Assembly: GCA_947652605.1 (NCBI GenBank)
Contig: OX393579.1
Span: 26,619,674 to 26,683,673 of the forward strand
Direction of reading: 5' to 3'
Length of the DNA stretch: 64,000 nucleotides
DNA from: Elmis aenea
Lineage: Eukaryota > Arthropoda > Insecta > Coleoptera > Elmidae
Part shown: in pieces, positions 35,440 through 46,439 of the stretch
How positions within the stretch are numbered: the first letter of the stretch is position 1
How the letters are laid out: the number at the start of each line of letters is the position of its first letter
Notes under the pieces: generated by a model
What the model was told of the DNA's origin: nothing
Seen by the model: the letters and a program-made list of their open reading frames with translations, nothing else
Database searches by the model: none
Made by a program: the position numbers and the translations under genes

Positions 35440-37100
35440 GTTATCAAAACGAACCAATTTTTTTTTAGAAGTTATTTGGGTTAGCCATGCAATCTAAAAT
35501 GTATTTATGCTTTTCAAGGACGTGTGCTTATAGGTTTTTAAGAATAAAAATAAAATTTAATTTTGGTGCTGACTGTACTACAAGTCATAAAAAGTGAATT
35601 TATGTTGTATACAAAATAATATAATCCATATTTAACGGAAATAAAGTCCTTTGAAGCTTAAATTTGAAAATGTTTTCATTTAGAGTTTAGAGTTACATTA
35701 AAATAGAAGCTGCTGTAAAGGAACATAAAAAATTCTTTTATTTAGTTGAACAAGTTATTATTAAAATGTTATCGAGAAAAATTACTATAAAATAATCGAG
35801 CTAAATAGAATTAGATCATAACTCAAAATTTAATTACAAAATTTAAAACCTGGTTAAAGCCTTTTCAATTAACTACCAGCAGCGCTGCAAATATTTGCCA
35901 ATATTTAATTCTAGCAAAATAAATTAATACGAGAACTTGTTGAAATGTAGAAAATTTTATTTTTAGATTGTATCTTGGAAGCGGATGTAGATATTTGATT
36001 TCCGTTTTCGTCATTTCCACTTAAAAAGTTAACTCAATAACGTGCAATTAGTTTTTGGTAGCTTTTAGTTAATAACTGAAACTCCCATTTAATTCCATTG
36101 AGAACCACCCCGTGCAATATAATTATGGTTGGGTTGGATTTTACAAATTAAAGTGTTAGAGTATTTAATTATATTTGAATAATGTGTTGTCACTGTCATA
36201 AAGTTGTTAAATATTTGCATAAGCTACCTCGGTATCTTTATTCGCCGAATCATGTGGTTTCGCTAATATTTCTGTTTGTTATAAAGCTGATGTTTAGTTA
36301 GCAAACTTTTGTTTTTATTTTGCTTCTGTTTTATTTTACGCTTTGGTGGATATATGTCATTCATTTTGATGTAAAATAATTCTGTAGCTTGTTAAAATGT
36401 ATATTTTTTCTGCAAATATACTGAACTCCGAAATGAAACAAAACTTTTGATATTATTCAAAATGTGATGAATTGTATAATATTTGCAGTAACGAGAAAAG
36501 ATAAAACAACAACGTTGCTTTACATGTATCATAAACTTTTGTTAGAAGATGCCTAAAACTTGTTACTATGTTTGTGTATTCTACATACAAATAAACATAA
36601 AAACATAATTAAATAAAAAACAAAAAATATTCAGTAAATCAATATTGGCGGAATATCAGTATCAAGATAACAAACTAAAAGAAATAAAACCTTAATTTAA
36701 AATCATTTTTTTCTTTTTCATGAAGGATTTGTTTTAGAAATGCTTCCGTGTCTTCGTCAGCAGCAATCGTATCAAATTATTTATTTAACAAGATTGTTAC
36801 TGAAGAAAAAACGAAAGTCCAGAAACTGTTCAAGCATTTCCTTCAAGTATTTTATTATTTATTAAGTTATTAAGTTATTGAATATTATCATGTATAAAAA
36901 AAAAAGTGTACCCTGTGTTCTGTGTATACGTCGATTTTAAAATTATTTCCTTAAAAAATACTGTACGTTTTTATTTTACTCTTGTATAATTACTCTTGCA
37001 AATTTAATATGTAGTTTTTGTTAATCTTTTGCATCAATTATTAATTCATTTCAAACTAAATTTTTTTAAAAATATTTATTTAACCCATTTATTGCTAAAT
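35440..37100. other. Unassigned AT-rich sequence
   Basis: No feature supported. Confidence 0.4.
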
Positions 37101-38040
37101 CATCTCTTTTAGAGATTCCTCGACCGATTATTGATCTATTCAGTGATGCTTTAATCTTTCAAAAAATATCCATTACTAGATAATAAACAAAAATCAAAAG
37201 AGGCATTTTTTAAATTCTAAATAGCTCAATAATACTTAAAAAAAAAAAATGTTTTTGGGGAAAAAGTTGTAGATTTTTCGGCACCGTAAAATGAAAATGA
37301 TCATTTGTTTCAATATTGTTTAAATTTATGGAACTCGATAGCTTCACAGGGACTTTTTGATGAATTTTATTTGTGTTTGGTCTAAATATCAAAATAAATA
37401 CCTACATTAAACCTTATAATACTGAACAGAGAAAAAAAAAGTTTTTTTTGTGCGATCGTACTAGAAACAGCTGTTTGACGGACGCGTTAGCATCCATAAA
37501 GTACTGCATTACCGGCCCTATCCTTAGCAACGGCCGTAAAAGTTACTTTTCAGGCCGTTACCCTTAGCAACGGCCTGAAAAGTAACTTTTACGGCCGTTG
37601 CTAAGGAGAGGGCCGGTAATGCAGTACATACGCCGTCATCTGTCAGTGACAGAATGTCACGTAGTTTCTAACCTATAATTTTGAAAATTACTAAAAATTT
37701 AAATTGTTTTTAATTCGATCGCACAAAAATTGTAATATGCACCTCGGCCAAAACGTACTTTTTGGCCTTGATACATAAATAACTATTTCATGAGATCATA
37801 GCCAACTATAGTTTCTTTTTAAAAAATTGCAAGTTTGTAATTTATCTGAGAATTTAAACAGTATTGAAACAAATGAATGTTTTCATTTTACAGTGCGTAA
37901 AAAACCTTATTGTACCATCAAGTATAACCGAGTTAATAATGATTTAAAACAATATCCCTTTTAATTTTTGTGTATTTACAGCGTGCCATGAAACTTTTTT
38001 ATAATATTAAAGCATCACTGAATAGGTCTCAGAAAGAGGA
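37100..38040. mobile_element. Old foldback element with nested palindromes
   Basis: CTATTCAGTGATGCTTTAAT (37,136-37,155) has an exact inverted copy at 38,006-38,025, and a block with AATATTGTTTAAATTT plus ATGAAAATGATC (37,275-37,330) is mirrored at 37,850-37,902. Everything is centred near 37,580. Inside lie a unit with TTTTTGTGCGATCG ends (37,442 to about 37,729) and a 59-bp-stem hairpin (37,501-37,627). Confidence 0.7.
37501..37627. repeat. Hairpin with 59-bp stem and 9-base loop
   Basis: The arm starts GTACTGCATTACCGGCCC, contains CCTTAGCAACGGCCGT and ends CAGGCCGTT. The complementary arm starts AACGGCCTG and ends GCAGTAC. The loop is ACCCTTAGC. Complementarity is near perfect. It is far more GC-rich than its surroundings and is probably a MITE. 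Flanks show no clear duplication. Confidence 0.85.
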
Positions 38041-38114
38041 TGAATTTAAACTTCTTTGTAGCTCTTTATCGTTTACGAGATCAAAATAGTGACCGTTCTA
38101 TGTGGACCACGCTG
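37979..38114. mobile_element. Short CAGCGTG-ended, TA-flanked unit
   Basis: CAGCGTGCCATG at the left and CAGCGTGGTCCAC (reverse complement of the right end), each next to TA. The left part overlaps the right arm of the larger foldback at 37,100-38,040, so the true boundary of the two is uncertain. Confidence 0.4.
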
Positions 38115-39660
38115 TATATACCTATATTTAAATCCAATCTAACTGCATTATATTAAAAAAAGTAATCTATCTAATATAGTTTGTAGATAATAAAGACATT
38201 TAAACTGGTATAATTTTTATTATACTTAAAATTATTGTTATTTTAGTTTAATCTATTTTTGTTTAAGTTTTTCCTGTCATATTTTTATAGTTACTAGTGA
38301 AATAATACACCACTGGTATTGAAAATAATTCTAATTTTTTCACTTATGTTCCATGAACAAGTTTAATCAGTAAGTGTACGATCTACACCAGAATTTAATG
38401 CACAATGTTGTTACCGAGTTAATATTATAAAAAGCCGAGTCGCAATCAAAGTTTTTATATTTATTTCAAAATAATTTTTGTCTGAAATATATTTTTGCCT
38501 AACCATTTTTACTATTAAATATAAGATTTGTGTCCTTTAAAAATATTTTAAATTGCCAGTAAATTACTTGAAACTTGGTCTTAAAAACGGTTTGTCGATT
38601 TTATTTGCTTCAAAATACTAGCAAATTCTTAACTTTCATATGTCATTCGCAATACCAAGATATTCAAATTGAAATCGTTGTATATTAAAAGATTTTGGTG
38701 GAAAATAGTTCGTTAGTTTTTTTCCTAAGATATTTTTTAAAGTAAAAGAGATTGTTGTATTATTTCAGGTTTAAGTTGCAAATAATAATAAGTAGCACCT
38801 TGCAATTTCTATACTAGTTAAATTAAAATGTACATGAACAATTTTTGCATGCAGACGTTTAACCTATTGATTCGCTATCTCTATCTTCGACATTTGCGAA
38901 TAGCTGTATAGCCTTAATTACAGAAATTAACCTTTTTATTTATTAATTATTAAGCGAAGATTAGATCGAAAATAGCTTCATTAAGAAGGTTCGCAATATT
39001 CATGTTTACTGAAGTTGATAACATCGCAATTTTGATGTTTTCCATCAAAGTTTGTCTATAAACAGTTTCTAATATCGATGCAAATTTGCAGGCAGTAATT
39101 TCTGCTTGGGTGCAATTTTACTTGAAATTAAAGCTTAATGTTTGTTTGCAGCTGTGTTATTTGGCGGTGCGGAGCAAAATTAAGAGAACAGCACTAAGAA
39201 TGTCGTGATTAGCCAATAAATAAATTTATATCTTTACAGGCAGTAATGTCTCTAAATTAACAAACACTACCAAAAAATATTGGTTCTTACTATAATCGGG
39301 AAAATTGGGTTTCTCCGTCGGGAGTTGATATTTTAAAATTTTATGGCAAAAGTTTGATTAACTTAGGGACAAAGATACTTCGTTTTACAGTATATTGAGA
39401 ATCTTAACGCGTGAGTAAAAGATTTACACTTTTTCACCTAAAACTTGAGATAGTTAATAGTGTAAGATATTGTACAATGCTTTGTTACATCTCTCAACAA
39501 CGAATATATTTTTGTTTTCAATGATTTGCAATGTATAAGTATCTTATGTTTAAAATATTCATCCAGTGAGGTAAGAATTGTTACAGATTGGTGTGTAACT
39601 AAATTTGTAAATTAAAATTTAGTGTATAATATTTAAATTTTGGATCTACGTTCAAGCATA
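38115..39660. other. Unassigned AT-rich sequence
   Basis: No feature supported. Confidence 0.4.
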
Positions 39661-39881
39661 CAATACAATTAGGGATTGTAATACCGGTAAACCGGTTTAC
39701 CGCAAAAAATGCTTTTCAAATTTTACCGGTAATTTGCCAATTTTTTACCGGTAATTCCGGTAATTTTACAAACTCTTTCTAATCATAATAAAAATCTAAA
39801 TCAAATAATCGGAAAAGAATTGACGTATTTTTAAAGAGAAAAAATAAGAGGAAAACATACAAATGGCATATGATTGTTTAC

Positions 39882-40871
39882 TAGTGTTGCCACGAGACGA
39901 GACGAGACGAGATTTATTCATTCTCGATCTCGAAAATTCTCGAAAGTTAAATCTCGATCTCGATTTCGAAAATTCTCGAACGTGCAATCTCGGTCTCGAA
40001 TTCGAGAATCTCGAGTCTCGAATTTTAAGTTCGTGCAAACCGAATTTATACATTGCAATGCTTTAACTAAGTGTCCCTGATGATATACAAAAAGAACGCT
40101 GTTGTTTCAAGTTCGGTGCTTCCCCTGTGTAAGCAAATAATGGGAACGCATATTATTAGATGCATGCATTTATTTCTTTCAAGGGCAGCAAAGATCACTC
40201 AAAAAAAAAGACTTAAAAGGGTAAACAAATTTTATTTGAATTTTTTAACACTGGAGTGCACTCCACGTACGAATCGGTTATTTTGAAAGATATATTCACA
40301 ATTACGTATTTAATGTAACATTTGCACTAACGTCCTGGGGCCGACAGCAATACAACAATTTGAGGAAGTCTATAAAAACTTTTACTTCAGAGATAATTCA
40401 CCAAACCAAAATCAATTAACAGCCGATTCTGGACCAGATGATTCCGATTCTGACGAAATGGGTTCTTTTAATTTAAATGTCCTATTTAACAAGTCCACAG
40501 TTTTCGAAAACTGGCCTGATTATTCGGAAACACCGCAACAGGCTTGACAGAGAGTCCGCAAAGGCATTGCTGTGCCTCAATGCTTGGCAATCTTGTAAAT
40601 TTATTACACAATATTTAAAATAAATAAAAAGTTTAATTTGTAAGTGGTTTCCAAAAATTTATAAATAAAATATATATTAAAACTTTTCGTAGTTTTTCTT
40701 TATGTAAAAATACTGTCGAGATCGAGAATCTCGAGGATCGCGTCTCGAATTTTCGAGACGATTGTTAATCTCGTCTCGAATTTTCGAGACAGAAAAATGC
40801 CTGTCTCGATCTCGAAATTCTAGACGAGACGAGACGAGATCGAGAATTGTCTCGTCTCGGCGGCAACACTA
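39882..40871. mobile_element. hAT element with TCTCGA/GAGACGAG arrays, nested
   Basis: Ends TAGTGTTGCCACGAGACGAG and (reverse complement) TAGTGTTGCCGCCGAGACGA are inverted. The duplication TTGTTTAC is perfect (39,874-39,881 and 40,872-40,879). Subterminal regions are built from TCTCGA, ATCTCGATCTCGA and GAGACGAGACGAG. The short frames at 39,796-40,080 on both strands are products of this repetition. It inserted into the hAT at 39,670-41,586, splitting its transposase remnant. Confidence 0.95.
40314..40547 (+). pseudogene. Possible transposase fragment inside the nested hAT
   Basis: An open frame of 77 codons without ATG encodes LGPTAIQQFEEVYKNFYF and then an acidic stretch SGPDDSDSDEMG, ending at TGA 40,545-40,547. 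Its composition is protein-like and unlike the flanking arrays. I do not recognise it firmly; a remnant of the element's own transposase is the simplest reading. Confidence 0.35.
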
Positions 40872-40884
40872 TTGTTTACTCACT

Positions 40885-41025
40885 ACTCGATCAACAAGTG
40901 TAGAATCCGATAGAGTTTTTTCCGCGGCTGCATAATTTTCTACAAAAATTAGGTCGCAATTACGAGACGACAGTTCGACAGTTTAGATAAATTATGTTTT
41001 CTACGTGCTTTTTTTAAAGAAAAGT
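40885..41025 (+). pseudogene. hAT transposase C-terminal dimerisation domain, broken
   Basis: Starting just after the nested hAT, the frame reads TTRSTSVESDRVFSAAA, stop, FSTKIRSQLRDDSSTV, stop, INYVFYVLFLK. The pattern S-ES-R-FS followed by R-L is the signature of the hAT C-terminal dimerisation domain (family name hATC). Two in-frame stops make it dead. The upstream portion of the gene left of the nested insertion is not recognisable. Confidence 0.75.
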
Positions 41026-41589
41026 TTAAAATAAAACATATTGTTAATAGTTTGACAACATATTCCATGTTATATCATTTGATATTTTATGTTCAGAATA
41101 GTTTTATTTTCATGTGTTTTTTGTAATGATGAATTATATTTTTTGTAATATTTTTATTTTATACTCGTATACTTCTATTATATATTGTTATTTTATATTA
41201 TATTATATTATTATTATTACATAAAAAAATATTACGTTGATGGCTGTTAACTGATATACTGCCTAATTGTGATAGTTTAGGCTTCAACTATCTAAATCAG
41301 TTCCATAATAAATAAATGTATATAAATATATTTATTTTTAATATGGTTTTCGGAGTTTATCCGGGTAATATTTAAATTGGCTCGACGTTTCGGCAAGTTC
41401 TCACTATAGGGGATACGCGGTTAAACTCCGAAAACTACATTAAAAATATTAGTAACCGCGAAAATCTAAACAGAAACAAAATAATATAAATATATTTTTA
41501 CCGGTAAATTACCGGTAAACCGGTTTTGATTGACAATTTTACCGAATTACCGGTAATTCTAAAAGTCGGTAAATTTACAATCCCTACAA

Positions 41590-44249
41590 TACATATATTA
41601 CAGCAAGATTTGACCACATTTTTGAATTAACAAATGAACAAATGTATTAGCTGTTATTTTCTTAACGCTATGTGCATTCATTTTCCCTTATCTCATCTTA
41701 ACATATTTTAATGTAAGCTTATTAAATTTACATGTTTTGATACATGTATATTATGATTTACAAAAGGGTTAAAAATAATAACGATACAGAAATTGTCCGC
41801 ATTCCAGATTAGGTCATTTTATGCAATGGTAAATAATGCAGATCCAAATAAAAGAAAACCTTAACCCTTTGTTGTCCTTAGTGTTAACATGCCGCGGAGA
41901 TTGTCACATAATGTTATCAGTGTCAGACATCTGACATGGGTCGCAGTAAGCGTTGTTAACAAATGATCTTGAATTTAAAAAAATTCTCCTGGGAGTTACC
42001 TTTATATTCCATTAAACAATTTTACTGTTTCACGCACCAGCCACATATACGTTTTTTTAGGGTACTTCAAGCGTGTTTTTATCATAATTTTTAGCTCTTC
42101 ATTACAGTATTTAAAAAAAAAAAAACAGTTGTACCAATTTATTCCACAAAAGTATCATTGCCAGAATTTGTTATGTACTAAATCTTTAAAATCATTTTTT
42201 AAACACTGATGACTCCCATCAAAGTCGGCAGAAGTACTTACTACTTTTAATTGAAGATGTCATGACTTTGTAAGAACGTAGATATTTGTTATTGTGTAAA
42301 TTATGCAGTATGACAAATTATTAAAATACAAACATATTATGAATACTTTAAGGGTTAAAATGTCTAAATAATCCAAACTAGTGTGTTTGTTTACTTATTG
42401 TTGGAACTATTATTAAAGTTATTAGGTACACTCTTAAAAACCATTATACATTTGTTTTGTTTAATATTAGACCCTTAAAACGGGTACCGTAAAAAAAAAA
42501 TTATCGATATACCAGTTATGGCCAACGGCAATTTTCAGTCGATCTAAAAATGTGAATTGAGATACTAATAAGAGATGATGACTACATTTTTTGTGTTTTT
42601 AGCATCCTTTACGGGAGTCCAAAATTGATGCTTAAAAATGTTTCCTTAAGTGGTCGCATTGGTCATGAAAGCGTCCGAGTTATAATCAAAACATTCCTAT
42701 TTACCATACGCGCATCCTTTGTGCGTAATACAGTGAAAAGTTTTTAAACGCGTCTAATTTTCCCGAGGAAAAAGGCGAAAAGCGAGACTTCTGTGAAAGC
42801 AATTTTGCCTCAAAGTTCGTTTGAAAACGGAAAACACCTGGAGTCACAAAAGGTTCAATAATTTTTTTGTTTTTATTTCAATTTTTTCATCTAAGAATGT
42901 ATGACCGCTTTTGGTTATATATAAAGGGTGCACTTTCTTTTGTTTGGATTATCCTTTAGGATCGCCTAAAAATGATACTAATAGTCATCGACGCGGACCA
43001 TGAAATCGTGCGGGAAAAAAATCGAAATTCTTTTTTCTTTTGCGCGCACTCTTGGTGAATAAAACGGCGCAAGTTTTTGAGTATAGTTTTATTAGTTCCG
43101 AAGAAAAACGCGAACAAAAGGCCCCTATAAAAGTGTTTTTTTAAGTTCGTTAAAAAATATAAAAATTTGGTATGTTGCTCGCGAGTCGCGACCAACATTC
43201 TAAATAAAAAGTCGATCGCGACAATAAACCAATTGGCCTGCCCTGAAGTATACCATTGCGCAGTTGTACAGGAGTTCAATCATATTTTGATACTTTGTAA
43301 ACTACACTTATTACAGAGTTAGTTAAATGAATAAAAATGTGTAGAACTTCAATAATTTCTTTACTACTCAAGAAACTCCTAACCGTTAAAAAATAAGTAA
43401 AAAAGTCGAAAACGTAGTTTTTTCATTTTCCTGTAATATCTCTTATGTTTATAAAGTCAAGTACTAACGCGTTATAAAATAAAAAAACTTAGTGGGTATT
43501 GTTAAATATTTCTCTTAATTTTTAATTACAAATGTTTTAACACCTATAAACAAATTTGGCTATTTATTATTTAAATTATAAAGCTTCCAAATTTGTACCT
43601 GTATATTATAAAATGAAATCCAATTAATTGATATAAGTATTAAGTTAATTAAATGCAAAACCATATTTTAACATAATTTTTAAAATAGTAATTTATATAA
43701 AATTATTTCAAGCACCAAAAATAAAGTGTTCAACTTCAAACTACTTTCATGTAATAAAACATTGCACAACATTTACCTTAACTAAAAAGTTATTCACATT
43801 AACATTTAGTTAATCATAAAAAGTAATAGATAGACACAATCATGATACAATTTGCATGACATTTCATATATCTCATAATATACGAAATTATCTTGTTGGA
43901 ACTTTATTCTTTCGAGATACGAGCAATGAAAAAATTTATGTTTTATTAAGTGATATCATCCAGGTTTCTTTCTTTTAAAAAGACTCTTTTGTGAGTGTGC
44001 CGGCTTCTAAGGTATATTTCAAAACATTTTCGCTTGTTATCAGCACTGTTTTTCACCAATAAAAAATGTGTGGGGTGTAGAGTTCTATTTTTGCCGTTGT
44101 TTCTGTCGTAAACAAATCTTTCTTTGCACAGTTTAAATGTTTCTTTCAGTTATTTTTCAAAATGAATTACAAGAATTTATAGTTTTCAGAAAAACTTAAT
44201 TGTGTGGTATTGTGTTTTTTAAATTAACATTAAATAAAGTTGAGGCTCG
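41590..44249. other. Unassigned AT-rich sequence
   Basis: The 107-codon minus-strand frame at 42,956-43,279 has no recognisable motif. No repeats or RNA genes were supported. Confidence 0.4.
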
Positions 44250-44336
44250 CAGTTCTACAACCTTTTTGTCTCAAGAACCCTTTACGCTATTAAAAATTAT
44301 CGAGAACTTCAAAAAGATTTTATTTATTTGGGTTAT
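44250..44336 (+). mobile_element. hAT terminal fragment, CAGTTCTACAACCTTTTTG
   Basis: The segment CAACCTTTTTGTCTCAAGAA, then CCCTTTACGCTATTAAAAAT and TATCGAGAAC, resembles the well-known subterminal sequence of CAGTGGTTCTCAACC-type hAT elements, including vertebrate ones as I remember them. Only one end is present; it is cut at about 44,336 by another sequence starting CCGGATGATTCAG. Confidence 0.5.
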
Positions 44337-45427
44337 ACCGGATGATTCAGTTTAACTGTCGCACCCCTATAACTTTGTTATTTTAACACAAAACCCCTAT
44401 AAACCCTATATTTTTGTAAATCAGATTTTTTTTCTACGATGAAATATGTCAGACTGGCGGTAATCAAATGTTTTAAATTACATGGTATACTTATTTAATT
44501 GAATCTGAAAAGAATATAGCTCTTATTCCGATAGTGCATTAAAAAAATAATCATATATGGGAACATTTTTGAGAAAATTAATTTAAAAATTATTTATTAT
44601 TTATCACAAAATCGTTGTATTTGACAGGACAAAATACGATCGTTGTAGTAATCTAGTAATTAATAGTTTTTAACTTATGTAAATGTGTTTTATTACTTTT
44701 CGACAAAAATCCATTGTTTTGTGACTATTTAATTCAAAATGGACCTTTAGTCGAATTGCTTCTGTAAGTGTGTGTTTAAGGTGTTCAATTAAAGGCTTAC
44801 AAAATCTTAAACTTTTTATCAAAAATTTAAAAAAACATATACAAAGTTTTAATCTGTTAAAACTTTTTTTTTGTTCACCACTAAAAGTATTGCATTTAAA
44901 ACATTAAAATTAAAAAAAAAAAAAAACGTTGCAACATAAAACAGATTCTTAATTTTAACATTTTGATGTCATTTCGTGTGAGGGAAGTATTTTGTTTCCC
45001 TGTACAAATTCAAAGGACTTGAAATTACTATTTAAATAAGTTTTTATTGTAATTATGAAAACTTTTGCCTAAGTAGAGATAACGAACATGTGATAGCACG
45101 GCGTAATTCTATCGCAACGACGACAATCTGCTCCAATTTGACGCTGTCACCCTTATAAAGTATCAAACAAAAACTTTTGTACAGGTATTTCTAGCGTAAT
45201 ACGGTAATTCAATCCCTATAAAGAAGAAACATTACTAAAATGAAGGTTGCGTTTTATAAATATTAATTTTATTTTTATACTTATATGAAACTTAAATTTT
45301 ATTAAAAATAGCAATAACAGAACCAAGTTCTTACAACCTGGAATAAACATATTTGGGGAGCGTTTTTAATGTAAGGTCCGATTTGTAACTTCAGCTAAGT
45401 AAAATATGGTGTTAGTGCATGCTTCAT
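44337..45427. other. Unassigned AT-rich sequence
   Basis: No feature supported. Confidence 0.4.
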
Positions 45428-46080
45428 AACTTAAAGTGAATCACTGGCCACCTGTCTGCCGTTTTTTCGGATATATGGTTGTTTGATACAATTCCACCAG
45501 TTGCAAAGTTCGTGTTGCAACCGATGTTTTTAGATAAAAAGCATCGTGCTGCTGAAATATAAAGACAGCATTGAGACGGTTATGGGCCTACCTAATGGCA
45601 ATAAAATTTGGCAAAGGTGCAGATTTAAAAAAAAAAAACAATACCCATGATGAAGAAAGCAATGACTCACAAAGTGTGATATCTGACGATTTATACATGA
45701 ACATTCGTGAGAATAATCGTTTTACGATTTTACGGCTTATTATTACATTTCTAAAAGTTCCACACTTAGTGACTTATGACAGACAATTTGACAGAGAAGC
45801 TGCGCTTTAACAAACTGTGCGATAAATGAGTGCCAAAAATGCTAACCGATGCATACAAACAAAATCGCCTTGAATCAACTCAGCAATTTTTGCGACATTA
45901 TAAAAATGAAGGAGATGAATCTTAGTTCCAGTTTATGACTTAAGATTGGGTTGTCTACTTAAAGTATCAAAGTTTAAGTTACAGCAATAGTTCAGAAAAC
46001 GGTAAGTAATTAGTTCAAGACACTGACGACGGACTTCTACGACACAGATATAAGCAAGCTAGTTGAGTTCTAAGTTTGTA
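45428..46080 (+). pseudogene. Mariner transposase relic 4
   Basis: Plus-strand blocks in order: KIWQRCRFKKK and NTHDEESNDSQ (end of the N-terminal domain), VISDDLYMNIRENNRFTI (about 45,680-45,733), MLTDAYKQNRLESTQQFL and RHYKNEGDE (45,839-45,918), then a large gap and LTTDFYDTDISKLVEF (about 46,020-46,070, C-terminal). The catalytic core with TGDETW, HDNARPH and SPDLAP is missing. The 79-codon frame at 45,571-45,810 is a piece of this relic. It shares family-specific blocks with the relic at 7,918-8,745, including the same core deletion. Confidence 0.75.
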
Positions 46081-46091
46081 GGGTTGTTTTC

Positions 46092-46412
46092 GGATTGGAA
46101 CCGCGTTGAAGGTTTCTTCTTGATCACTGACGTTTTGTTCTTCTTTTTTTGGAGACATCTTTAGGGTTGTATTTTTAAAGGTTAAACAACAAATGATGAG
46201 TTGACTATATCCTCACAATTCTTGGAAGAGGCTAATAATCGCTAGACTACACATTCAAGTGCCCCTTACACACACAGCCTATTATAGATAATCCGTACGT
46301 AGACAATTTGCCAGTTGCTGTTTACCATTAAAAAACAACCTTGAAGATTGTCCCTATTAAAAGAGGACGAAACGTCTGTCATCAAGACGATATCTTCAAG
46401 GCGGTTCCAACC
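46092..46412. mobile_element. Inverted pair of Penelope-like ends with a hammerhead-like fold
   Basis: The right arm (46,321-46,412) reads CCTTGAAGATTGTCCC, then GAGGACGAAACGTCTGTC and ATATCTTCAAGGCGGTTCC. The left arm (46,092-46,190) is a diverged inverted copy. CCTTGAAGAT pairs with ATCTTCAAGG, GTCC with GGAC, and CGTCT with AGACG, giving a three-way junction with a GAAAC strand as in hammerhead ribozymes of Penelope-like elements. The canonical CUGANGA core is UUGAAGA here and a bulged A follows stem III, so activity is doubtful. Confidence 0.5.
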
Positions 46413-46439
46413 GGGAAACAAATTGGACATTGGCAGCGG

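Larger units (their letters stand above)
39670..41586 (+). mobile_element. hAT element with TTACCGGTAA arrays and a coding remnant
   Basis: Ends TAGGGATTGTAATACCGG and (reverse complement) TAGGGATTGTAAATTTACC are inverted. The flanks CAATACAAT (39,661-39,669) and CAATACAT (41,587-41,594) are an 8-bp duplication with one extra base on the left. Both ends are arrays of ACCGGTAA and AAACCGGTTT. It holds the C-terminal remnant of a hAT transposase (40,885-41,025), a second hAT (39,882-40,871), and near 41,346-41,445 a TTTTCGGAGTTTA / TAAACTCCGAAAA inverted pair enclosing CTCGACGTTTCGGC. Confidence 0.85.

Noticed and set aside
39796..40080. Serine/arginine-rich peptides on both strands
   Set aside because: Encoded by TCTCGA/GAGACGAG arrays of a hAT element, not by a gene.
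42956..43279. 107-codon minus-strand frame
   Set aside because: No motif, no codon-use signal and no neighbouring gene structure.
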